From Clostridiales bacterium (GTDB taxonomy: Bacteria; Bacillota; Clostridia; Lachnospirales; Lachnospiraceae): a stretch of DNA of 6,665 nucleotides. The stretch spans positions 1-6,665 of the forward strand of contig JAJBVF010000385.1 in the NCBI GenBank assembly GCA_020859965.1. The letters run 5' to 3'. The translations under genes and the position numbers were made by a program. Below the pieces are notes generated by a model. It was given only the letters and a program-made list of their open reading frames with translations. It was not told the DNA's origin and searched no databases. This document shows, piece after piece, positions 1 to 5,596 of this stretch; position 1 is the stretch's first letter, and each line of letters begins with the position of its first letter.

Positions 1-1521
1 CTGATGGTGGGCACGATCCGCGTTGGCCAGATCTTCCCTGTTTTCGCAGAGAGCGGCGGACTTTTTCGCATCACGATACGTATTTTCGAACATACCAAGT
101 TCAAACATTTCCGTCAGAGTCCTGGTAACCGCCCGATCCAGACACTCATCATTCAGTGTAACCATATCAGGAGTGAAGCCATCGGGAAGTTCATGCGTAT
201 CATAGTAACCGTTCTTTGCGCGGTCATAAGCCTCCCGGCCATAGACATTGTCAAAAAACCCGGAGATAAGATCGACGCCGGAATGGTTGACCGCAAAGCC
301 GATGCGCTCCGGCTCATCCAGCATTTCCACGCCCCATTTCATATTGTGGACAATGCCGGTGTCGGAATTGATATAACCCTGAAAGCCCATCTGTCCACGG
401 AGGATGTCATGGATAAACACCCGGTTATAGGCAAAACCGTAAGGCTCCAGAGGGATGTCCCTGCCTTCAAAATCCTGCTGCACGGCAGATTTTTCAGCGG
501 CAGGCTTGGAATAGTAGGGCATGATAGATGATGTATGTTTGCTGACAGCTGCTGCAAAGCCGGGCATATGATATTTCATAAGAGAGCCAGGTGTCGCGTA
601 GACATTCCACTGGCCTGCCACATAGTGCGGATCAAAGCCGTTTTCACGTGCTCCGCCGCCGGGGAAATGCTTGGTCGTCATGGCGACACCCTCAGCGGTC
701 ACGCCATTTTCACTTCCCTGAATCCGCGGGATGATATGCTCGGCAATCTCGCAGATCAGAGCCGTATCCTCTCCGAATGTACCGTAGCTTCTCTGCCAAC
801 GGGGATCAGTCATGCAGTCCACCATATACATATAGCCCTTGCGCAGATTGCAGGCCTCCCAGCTGCGGCGGATTGCCTCTGCCCACTGATCCGCAACTTC
901 AATTCCTGCTCCCTTTACGGCTGCCGCGATACCCAGGGTACCGGGCCAGGTGGGGAACACACCGCCCGCGTCGTTCATACCAAAAACTACCTCGCCGTTC
1001 TCATTTCGGGAATTCGACGCAGCCTGTACAGGCACGAAGCGCTCACATTCCTCCGCTACAGCCTGAAGCTGGTTCAGATAATCGGTGATATCTTCCGGGG
1101 TGGCATTTTCACGGAGAATGATATGGCGGGCAAACCACTCCCTGATCAGGACAGATGTGCCGGGCATGGCCATCTCTCCGAAGATCAGTTTTACGTACAA
1201 TTCATTTTCATCCAGGATGCCTGACTCATCAGGGATGACGGCATGATCCTTATTTAATTGATTCGGATATTTTTGCCCCATGCGCCAATCCGAGATGAAC
1301 AGCTGCCCGATCTTCTCATCGACAGTCATCTGCTTTACATAAGCTGCCGCGCGCTGTGAGGCCGGAAGCCGCCAGTCATTGACTTCCGATACCGTGCCGG
1401 AACCATCGATGTCTTTAAAATACAGGCCGTCCGTTTCGATAATAGGACGTGTCATGGTGGTGATGACAGGACCGTTGGGATTGATCTGAGTTTTGAAATG
1501 ATCGCTTGCTTTTTTTGCCAT
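1..1521 (-). CDS. Glycoside hydrolase family 3 beta-glycosidase (probable beta-glucosidase), 3' end cut by window
   Basis: Open from an ATG at 1519-1521 to base 1 without a stop, giving 507 residues. The protein reads as the N-terminal (beta/alpha)8 domain of GH3 enzymes, which release terminal sugars from beta-glycosides by a retaining mechanism. Visible landmarks: an acidic loop before a DWR motif (residues 37-51, DIDGSG then NDWR), MTVDEKIGQL, FGMNDAGG (180-187), TDPRWQRSYGTFGED (238-252), KHFPGGG (284-290) and the nucleophile region GYINSDTG with Asp387. The visible end (ENREDLANADRAHHQ) is where the second, alpha/beta sandwich domain normally begins; that domain, which often supplies the acid/base, lies outside. 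There is no signal peptide, so a cytoplasmic enzyme is expected. An AGGAGG ribosome site at 1531-1536 sits 9 bases before the start. It lies 80 bases downstream of the regulator gene on the same strand. The family is clear; the exact sugar is not. Confidence 0.93.
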   Translation of the reverse strand, partial: MAKKASDHFKTQINPNGPVITTMTRPIIETDGLYFKDIDGSGTVSEVNDWRLPASQRAAAYVKQMTVDEKIGQLFISDWRMGQKYPNQLNKDHAVIPDESGILDENELYVKLIFGEMAMPGTSVLIREWFARHIILRENATPEDITDYLNQLQAVAEECERFVPVQAASNSRNENGEVVFGMNDAGGVFPTWPGTLGIAAAVKGAGIEVADQWAEAIRRSWEACNLRKGYMYMVDCMTDPRWQRSYGTFGEDTALICEIAEHIIPRIQGSENGVTAEGVAMTTKHFPGGGARENGFDPHYVAGQWNVYATPGSLMKYHMPGFAAAVSKHTSSIMPYYSKPAAEKSAVQQDFEGRDIPLEPYGFAYNRVFIHDILRGQMGFQGYINSDTGIVHNMKWGVEMLDEPERIGFAVNHSGVDLISGFFDNVYGREAYDRAKNGYYDTHELPDGFTPDMVTLNDECLDRAVTRTLTEMFELGMFENTYRDAKKSAALCENREDLANADRAHHQ

Positions 1522-1530
1522 AGTGTAAAA

Positions 1531-1536
1531 CCTCCT
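1531..1536 (-). promoter_or_regulatory. Ribosome binding site of the GH3 gene
   Basis: AGGAGG on the minus strand, 9 bases upstream of the ATG at 1519-1521. It fixes that ATG as the start. A small hairpin (TATCC, GAA, GGATA) lies just upstream in the leader. I see no convincing promoter in the 80-base gap to the regulator gene, so cotranscription with the regulator is plausible. Confidence 0.85.
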
Positions 1537-1601
1537 TTGTTTACTATCCTTCGGATATTGCAATTCTTATTATTCCCGTTTTGAATTACCCAAAACTGCA
1601 C

Positions 1602-3140
1602 TCAGTCACCGGAGAGCCGGTAAGACAGCATCAGCTCCAGCAAGGTATCTTGATCGTCCAGATCAAGGCCGGTCAGACTGCGGATATGGCTCATCCTTCT
1701 GCAGAAGGTGGTGCGATGGACATAGATGCGCTCCGCTGCTGCGGTCATGTTCATATGTGACTGCAGATAGACCCGGAGCGTTTCCGATAGTTCTGTACCA
1801 TGCTCTCTGTCATAAGCGACAAGCTGTGCAATAGCCGGATGACAGAGCATAGTGAAGGGCAGCTCTTCTTTCACCTTGCCAAGCATATATTCCAGCCGAT
1901 AATCGTCAAAAAGGAAAAACCAGAACTGTGGATTTTTTATCTGGCCAATCTGCAACGCCATCTCCGCTTCGCAGACAGCGAAGGGAATTTTTGAGAATCC
2001 ATTGAAACGGGAGCTTTGTCCCGCACTGCACACATGATCCCGCACAAAGGAGGCGACCTGCTGGCGGAAATCATGCGAATCCACATCTGTCTCTGACAGG
2101 CTTCGGTTGATGATACAGAGGATTGCTGATTTTTCCACGACCGCGCAGGAATACTGCCATTGATTCTCCAACTCACGGGCCAGATAAGGAAGCGTGATCT
2201 CAAGCTGCGTTTTCCATCCCTTCTCCTCATAAAAAACCAGCTTAAAAACTGTATATGCGTCCTGCTCTTTCCAGCCCATCTTTTTCAGCGTGGCAGATGT
2301 AAAAAAGGAATCCGGTTTCTCTCCGATCACGAGCGAGTGAAACAGCCGGTGCATTTGATCCTTGAAGCGTGCGCCAGGAACATGCGTATCAGAACGAATC
2401 AGTTCCTCCAGATGTACAGCGAAGACTTCAAAAATTTCCTGCGCGCCGAGAGGGATCTTGCTGTCACGCTCACCGGTGTGCATGACGAGCCGGGCAAAAT
2501 ATTTTCCGTCCAGCATCAAATTGTAGCAAAGCATATTTTCCGAGTTATATTTATCGTTATAATAAAAAGGCCCCTGATATTTTGCTGCCTCGTGAAACTC
2601 CGGGCTCATCAGCAGCATCTCAATATTATCATTTGGAACACGTTCCGGATTCTTCGAGACTGACTTTATATATTCAGGTGTGGCATACAGAAGCCGCATA
2701 TCCAAATCGACCACAGCATACTTCCAGGGCAGCAGTTCCATTCCCAGAGCCATCGTCTCCCGATAATCCTCCCGATAAAGAATTGCCTCCAGAAAGCGGG
2801 CGTTCCAACGGGTCAGCTGCTCATATAGATTCAGCACGGCCAGCGCAAAGTCCGCAGCTTCCATCTCATCGCACAGGATTGCGAAATTGTCTTCTGACAA
2901 AAAATCCTGCGCATCAGCATATGAAGTACCCGCAAACAGAAAATTCCCCGGCTTACGATTCGGGTTTTCAAAGGGAGTCCCTTCTCCGGAGACCAGATAG
3001 AGCACGTCGTTCTGTAAAGGATCGTCCGCTCTCCATGGAAGGATCCTTTCGAGTGGAAGCTGCGCTCTCCCGATATGCTCTGCTTTGAGCGGATATTTCT
3101 CTGAAAGAAGAAAAAACAGCATTTCTGACGTGATTTTCAA
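1602..3140 (-). CDS. PucR/CdaR-type transcriptional regulator
   Basis: A DNA-binding regulator of about 512 residues. The C-terminal 60 residues match the PucR-type helix-turn-helix (HTH_30): ETLRVYLQSHMNMTAAAERI, then YVHRTTFCRRM, then LTGLDLDDQDTLLEL. This is the usual pattern of PucR, CdaR and SdaR proteins, which sense small metabolites such as purine products, sugar acids or aromatic compounds. The long N-terminal part (about 400 residues) shows no motif I can name and presumably senses the ligand. The reading frame is open up to a TTG at 3186-3188 (528 residues), but that codon lies inside the gene's own -35 box. I therefore choose the TTG at 3138-3140, preceded at 6 bases by GGGGTG; an ATG at 3120-3122 is the alternative. 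It is transcribed away from the URO-D-like gene and towards the GH3 gene, so it probably controls both. Confidence 0.85.
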   Translation of the reverse strand: MKITSEMLFFLLSEKYPLKAEHIGRAQLPLERILPWRADDPLQNDVLYLVSGEGTPFENPNRKPGNFLFAGTSYADAQDFLSEDNFAILCDEMEAADFALAVLNLYEQLTRWNARFLEAILYREDYRETMALGMELLPWKYAVVDLDMRLLYATPEYIKSVSKNPERVPNDNIEMLLMSPEFHEAAKYQGPFYYNDKYNSENMLCYNLMLDGKYFARLVMHTGERDSKIPLGAQEIFEVFAVHLEELIRSDTHVPGARFKDQMHRLFHSLVIGEKPDSFFTSATLKKMGWKEQDAYTVFKLVFYEEKGWKTQLEITLPYLARELENQWQYSCAVVEKSAILCIINRSLSETDVDSHDFRQQVASFVRDHVCSAGQSSRFNGFSKIPFAVCEAEMALQIGQIKNPQFWFFLFDDYRLEYMLGKVKEELPFTMLCHPAIAQLVAYDREHGTELSETLRVYLQSHMNMTAAAERIYVHRTTFCRRMSHIRSLTGLDLDDQDTLLELMLSYRLSGD

Positions 3141-3152
3141 ATTTTTCACCCC

Positions 3153-3167
3153 GCTACACATTGTAGC
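3153..3167. promoter_or_regulatory. Perfect 6-3-6 palindrome, candidate operator
   Basis: GCTACA, CAT, TGTAGC: two perfect 6-base arms around a 3-base centre. It covers the regulator's -10 box and predicted transcription start, so a protein bound there would block its transcription. Autoregulation is the simplest reading. That this regulator binds it is inference. Confidence 0.45.
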
Positions 3168-3188
3168 ACACACCGTGGAAAATAACAA
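3160..3188 (-). promoter_or_regulatory. Sigma-A-type promoter of the regulator gene
   Basis: On the minus strand, TTGTTA (3183-3188) and TACAAT (3160-3165) are separated by exactly 17 bases. Transcription would begin near 3154, leaving a leader of only about 15 bases that contains GGGGTG (3147-3152) before the TTG at 3138-3140. A start at 3186-3188 is then impossible from this promoter. Confidence 0.65.
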
Positions 3189-3222
3189 CCAATGACGGCT
3201 GTGAATCTTCCGCGAACTCTCC

Positions 3223-3228
3223 TATAAT
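3223..3228 (+). promoter_or_regulatory. -10 element for the URO-D-like gene
   Basis: A consensus TATAAT, 35 bases upstream of the ATG at 3264. At the expected distance (about 3200-3205) the sequence TGTGAA is a poor -35 box. A perfect -10 with no -35 is typical of activator-dependent promoters, and the neighbouring regulator is the obvious candidate. A purine-rich GGGGGA ribosome site (3251-3256) follows. Confidence 0.6.
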
Positions 3229-3263
3229 GAAGGCATCAGTAAATTCAGAAGGGGGAATCAACC

Positions 3264-4517
3264 ATGACGGAAGAAAAAGCAAAATTATTTGAAGAGAGAA
3301 GGCAGCGCGTGGAGACAGCGATCGCTCTGGGGACGCCGGACCGTGTACCGGTCGCTCCCTATATCAGTTCCTACATGCAGCGTGCAAAGGGTTCCAGCTA
3401 CCGGGATATTTATTATGATTATGAGAAGGCAGGGGAGGCCGCTGTCAGGTTCTATGAGGATCATCCCATGTGCGACGTGCACACCTTTTCCGGTTTTACC
3501 AGCGGTCGATCCAACGAACTCGCTGATTCGCAGATGATCGACTGGCCCGGCAGGCCAGGCACCCGTGTCTCTATTTACAGCTCCCATCAAGTCATTGAAC
3601 GGGAATTCATGACCCAGGAAGAGTATCCGGAGATGCTGGATGATTTTACCGGCTTTATGCTTCGCAAGTACATTCCCCGCGCATTCCCGTCGTTGAAGGC
3701 ATTTTCGGAGATCAGCCTGCGTCCGACTGTCGTTCTGAGCACCAGCCTGCTGGCGCCACTTACCAGCCCGGATATGGCCAATGCTTATCAGCTTCTGTGT
3801 CAGATTGGCGAGGCAGATCGGGAAGCCGCAGCTGCTACAGGTAAATACAGGCAAAAGCTTACGGAACTGGGCTTCCCTGGTAATGTATCAGGCATATCGG
3901 AGGCTCCTTATGACATCCTCGGCGACTATTTCCGCGGCACCATGGGAATTTTTGAAGATTTACTCGACGAAGACATGCAGGAATATATGGAACGGGCCTG
4001 TGACATGTTCGCGGATCAGCAGATTCAGGCCTTACAGTATCTGAAGTACGCCGACATGCCGGTGAAAAGGGTCTTCTTCCCGCTTCACAAAGCCATGGAC
4101 GGATTTATGAACAGCGAACAGTTTGAGCGCCTCTACTGGAAGCCGCTGAAGAAGATCATGATGGCTCTGATTGAGTGGGGCGTGACTCCCTTTATTTACT
4201 CCGAAGGACCGTACAACACACGGCTCGAGTATCTGACGGATGTGCCGAAGGGGAAGGTTCTGTATCATTTTGAAAATGTGGACATGAAGAAGGCCAAGCG
4301 AATCCTCGGCGGCACAGCCTGTATCTCCGGCAACCTTTCCGCCAGTGTCATGGAATTTGGCAAGAAAGAAGAAGTCATCCGGCAGACAAGACAGCTTCTC
4401 GATGACTGCATGCCGGGCGGCGGCTATATTTTTGATTTCAACGCGCTGCTGGAAAACTGCAAACCGGAGAATCTGGACGCCATGTTCGAGACGCTCGACA
4501 AGTATGGGAAATATTAA
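3264..4517 (+). CDS. Uroporphyrinogen decarboxylase-like (URO-D/MtaA superfamily) protein
   Basis: 417 residues, starting at an ATG preceded by GGGGGA at 3251-3256. It belongs to the URO-D fold family, which includes HemE and the zinc methyltransferases MtaA/MtbA/CmuA that move methyl groups between corrinoid proteins and acceptors. Family landmarks: TPDRVPVAP (24-32), APYDILGDYFRGTMGIFEDL (214-233), FPLHKAMDGFM (272-282), the glycine-containing loop PFIYSEGPYNTRLEYL (309-324), HFENVDMKKAKRILGGTACISGN (335-357) and the C-terminal PGGGYIFDFNALLENCKPENLDAM (384-407). The Cys-rich zinc ligand pattern of MtaA is not complete: Ser313 stands where related proteins often have Cys. Placed divergently from a PucR-type regulator, it is more likely a catabolic or methyl-transfer protein than the heme enzyme HemE. 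The actual substrate cannot be told from the sequence. Confidence 0.88.
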   Translation: MTEEKAKLFEERRQRVETAIALGTPDRVPVAPYISSYMQRAKGSSYRDIYYDYEKAGEAAVRFYEDHPMCDVHTFSGFTSGRSNELADSQMIDWPGRPGTRVSIYSSHQVIEREFMTQEEYPEMLDDFTGFMLRKYIPRAFPSLKAFSEISLRPTVVLSTSLLAPLTSPDMANAYQLLCQIGEADREAAAATGKYRQKLTELGFPGNVSGISEAPYDILGDYFRGTMGIFEDLLDEDMQEYMERACDMFADQQIQALQYLKYADMPVKRVFFPLHKAMDGFMNSEQFERLYWKPLKKIMMALIEWGVTPFIYSEGPYNTRLEYLTDVPKGKVLYHFENVDMKKAKRILGGTACISGNLSASVMEFGKKEEVIRQTRQLLDDCMPGGGYIFDFNALLENCKPENLDAMFETLDKYGKY

Positions 4518-4540
4518 ATCCTTTCATTCATCTTAAAAAC

Positions 4541-4587
4541 AGGCAGAAAAATAGCCAGGCACGGATGATCTGTCCATGTCTGGCTAT
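4541..4587 (-). terminator. Rho-independent terminator, minus strand, without an intact gene upstream
   Basis: Arms ATAGCCAGGCA (4551-4561) and TGTCTGGCTAT (4577-4587) pair over 11 positions with one G-U. Read on the minus strand, the hairpin is followed by a run of five T (4547-4551) and soon after by another T run. On the plus strand there is no T run, so it does not suit the URO-D-like gene. The only candidate client on the minus strand is the gene remnant starting at 4672. Hsp20 has its own terminator further upstream. Confidence 0.6.
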
Positions 4588-4589
4588 GT

Positions 4590-4672
4590 ACCAGGCAGCT
4601 TTCGCCGCCTTACTGATTCACTTTTTATGTCCAAAGATCCTTCAGCTGTTCCGTTCTCCCGATAAACTTCAT
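4590..4672 (-). pseudogene. Possible relic of an archaeal-type ATPase (AAA family) gene
   Basis: An ATG at 4670-4672 opens a 15-codon frame, MKFIGRTEQLKDLWT, then stops at 4625-4627. This strongly resembles the opening of the archaeal-type ATPases (Arch_ATPase/DUF234 proteins) common in Clostridia, which usually begin MxFxGRxxEL and lead into a Walker A motif. No Walker A follows. The frame has two stops and a few further residues (GGESCLV), then a minus-strand terminator at 4541-4587. The picture fits a gene that lost its body while keeping start and terminator. A GGAG lies 13 bases upstream, rather far. With only 15 residues, chance similarity cannot be excluded. Confidence 0.35.
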
Positions 4673-4712
4673 TTTATTCGGCCGTCTCCGACTCGGTTTT
4701 GTTCGAATAAAA
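4672..4712. repeat. 9-base inverted repeat
   Basis: TTTTATTCG (4672-4680) and CGAATAAAA (4704-4712) are perfect inverted arms around a 23-base centre. One arm abuts the start codon of the ATPase-like relic. It could be an old operator or an RNA stem-loop; nothing else explains it. Confidence 0.5.
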
Positions 4713-4760
4713 CATGGCTCACGGCTAAAAGCCAAATGTAACAGGAATAGCAGATTCGGA

Positions 4761-4801
4761 TAATGGACAAAAGAAGCTGTATGGATAGGCTTGTCCCATT
4801 A
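4761..4801. repeat. Imperfect hairpin next to the hsp20 terminator
   Basis: TAATGGACAA (4761-4770) pairs with TTGTCCCATTA (4791-4801), with a single extra base bulging on the right arm. Inside lies a weak AAG-C/GGCTT pairing. It lies two bases beyond the T run of the hsp20 terminator. Whether it helps end plus-strand transcripts of the URO-D-like gene is unclear, as it is followed by A rather than T. Confidence 0.4.
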
Positions 4802-4803
4802 CG

Positions 4804-4833
4804 AAAAAAATGTGCAGCTGTTTAAGGCTGCAC
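4804..4833 (-). terminator. Rho-independent terminator of hsp20
   Basis: On the minus strand, GTGCAGC (4827-4833) and GCTGCAC (4812-4818) form a perfect 7-base stem with an 8-base loop, followed after one A by seven T (4804-4810). It lies 56 bases past the hsp20 stop codon and is the best terminator in the window. Confidence 0.8.
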
Positions 4834-4855
4834 CGCAGAGAAAAAGGAATTCATT

Positions 4856-4876
4856 TGCGGCGGTCTACCCGCCGCA
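4856..4876. terminator. GC-rich hairpin just downstream of hsp20
   Basis: TGCGGCGG (4856-4863) and CCGCCGCA (4869-4876) are perfect arms around a 5-base loop, only 12 bases past the hsp20 stop. On the plus strand it is followed by TTTT, so it could stop transcripts arriving from the URO-D-like gene. On the minus strand the T run starts about ten bases later. Either a weak bidirectional terminator or a 3'-end stabilising stem. Confidence 0.5.
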
Positions 4877-4888
4877 TTTTCTATACTG

Positions 4889-5329
4889 TTATTCGATGGC
4901 AATATACCTGTTTTCTTCAACCACCGGCTGCTGAACTTTCTTTGGCACAGTAAGAATCAGGGTGCCGTTCTCAAACTTCGCCTTGATGTCTTCCTGCTTC
5001 ACATCCTCCCCCACATAGAACGATCTGCTGAAAGAGCCGGTATAGCGTTCACGGCGAACATACTTACCATTGCTGTCTTTCTGATCATTATTTGTATTCG
5101 TGGATGCCTGGATTGTCAGATATCCATCTTTCAGCTCGGCCTTCACATCTTCCTTCTTGATACCCGGAAGATTCATTATCAGCTCATAATCGCTGTCGCT
5201 TTCTTTTACATCCGTTCTCATCAGGTCTGTCTGCCCTCTGGATGCACCTGTACGGTAAAATGGATCATGAAAGAAATCATCAAAAAACTCATCCCACAAA
5301 TTTTCTCTGTAAATATTTGGTCTCAACAT
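4889..5329 (-). CDS. hsp20: Hsp20/alpha-crystallin family small heat-shock protein
   Basis: 146 residues, typical for bacterial small heat-shock proteins, which bind unfolding proteins without ATP as large oligomers in the cytoplasm. The start region LWDEFFDDFFHDPF resembles the usual aromatic N-terminal arm. The alpha-crystallin domain spans about residues 38-132, with DYELIMNLPGIKKEDV (47-62), the YVRRERYTGSFSRSF segment (90-104) and the signature NGTLILTVPK (121-130). The C-terminal IAI (143-145) is the I-x-I anchor that docks into neighbouring subunits. AGGAG 9 bases upstream supports the ATG. It stands alone: its own promoter and CIRCE-like operator lie upstream and its own terminator downstream. 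It converges with the URO-D-like gene. Confidence 0.97.
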   Translation of the reverse strand: MLRPNIYRENLWDEFFDDFFHDPFYRTGASRGQTDLMRTDVKESDSDYELIMNLPGIKKEDVKAELKDGYLTIQASTNTNNDQKDSNGKYVRRERYTGSFSRSFYVGEDVKQEDIKAKFENGTLILTVPKKVQQPVVEENRYIAIE

Positions 5330-5351
5330 ATGTCATCTCTCCTTTTATCAT

Positions 5352-5417
5352 TCACAACAATTTTGTTTTTATCTGCACTGGAACCGGATCAAAATGGAAT
5401 TTGCTTTTGTTATCCAT
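5352..5417 (-). CDS. Possible 21-residue leader peptide in the hsp20 leader
   Basis: Within the roughly 100-base leader between the hsp20 promoter and start codon, an ATG at 5415-5417 opens MDNKSKFHFDPVPVQIKTKLL and ends in TGA at 5352-5354. AAAGGA lies 5 bases before the ATG, a usable ribosome site. The stop is 22 bases before the hsp20 start. I do not recognise the peptide. It may be chance, or it may tune hsp20 translation. Confidence 0.25.
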   Translation of the reverse strand: MDNKSKFHFDPVPVQIKTKLL

Positions 5418-5439
5418 CTTTTTCCTTTGTTCTACTAGA

Positions 5440-5468
5440 GTTATAACACCGATTGTTAGCAATGTCAA
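5440..5468 (-). promoter_or_regulatory. Sigma-A promoter of hsp20
   Basis: On the minus strand, a consensus TTGACA (5463-5468) and TATAAC (5440-5445) are separated by 17 bases. Transcription should start near 5433, giving a leader of about 100 bases. Upstream, 5483-5498 is a run of A and T tracts that could act as an UP element. The -35 box lies inside the CIRCE-like operator. Confidence 0.85.
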
Positions 5469-5482
5469 GAGGTGAGTGCTAA
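5456..5482 (-). promoter_or_regulatory. CIRCE-like HrcA operator
   Basis: The known CIRCE is TTAGCACTC, nine bases, GAGTGCTAA. Here the minus strand has a perfect TTAGCACTC (5474-5482), exactly nine bases, then CATTGCTAA (5456-5464), which matches 7 of 9. Both spacing and position over the -35 box of a heat-shock gene fit repression by HrcA. The degraded half next to the promoter core also carries part of the TTGACA box, which may explain its divergence. Confidence 0.8.
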
Positions 5483-5596
5483 TTTTAAAAAACTTTTTTG
5501 CTCATTTCCCGGAAGTATTGGATTTACGCGGTTTTTCGGGCATCCGGGCATCTTTTTTCGTCCCTCAAAAGTAATGATTTTCCGGGTTTTACGCAT
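5465..5596 (-). CDS. Doubtful 43-residue reading frame upstream of hsp20
   Basis: ATG at 5594-5596, stop TGA at 5465-5467. The frame stays open further upstream to a stop near 5662, with a GTG at 5615-5617 as another start. The peptide (MRKTRKIITFEGRKKMPGCP and on) is basic and starts a little like the DNA-binding arm of some phage integrases (a TFEGK-type motif), but this is too short to trust. There is no good ribosome site, and its last residues are encoded by the CIRCE-like element and -35 box of hsp20. It may be a relic or an artefact. Confidence 0.15.
   Translation of the reverse strand: MRKTRKIITFEGRKKMPGCPKNRVNPILPGNEQKSFLKLALTS

Noticed and set aside
4..531. Plus-strand open frame of 175 codons
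   Set aside because: Lies entirely opposite the GH3 gene, whose minus-strand translation carries clear GH3 motifs; the plus-strand product shows no recognisable motif.
535..1224. Plus-strand open frame of 229 codons
   Set aside because: Also antisense to the GH3 catalytic domain; its length reflects the codon bias of the real gene.
1522..1601. Separate promoter or terminator between the regulator and GH3 genes
   Set aside because: Only a weak GTTTTG/CAAAAC stem and poor promoter-like hexamers are seen; not enough to call either.
2160..3088. Two overlapping plus-strand frames of about 167 codons each
   Set aside because: Antisense to the PucR-type regulator, no ribosome sites, and no family motif.
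3285..3854. Minus-strand frame of 189 codons
   Set aside because: Opposite the URO-D-like gene and out of line with its motifs; a shadow frame.
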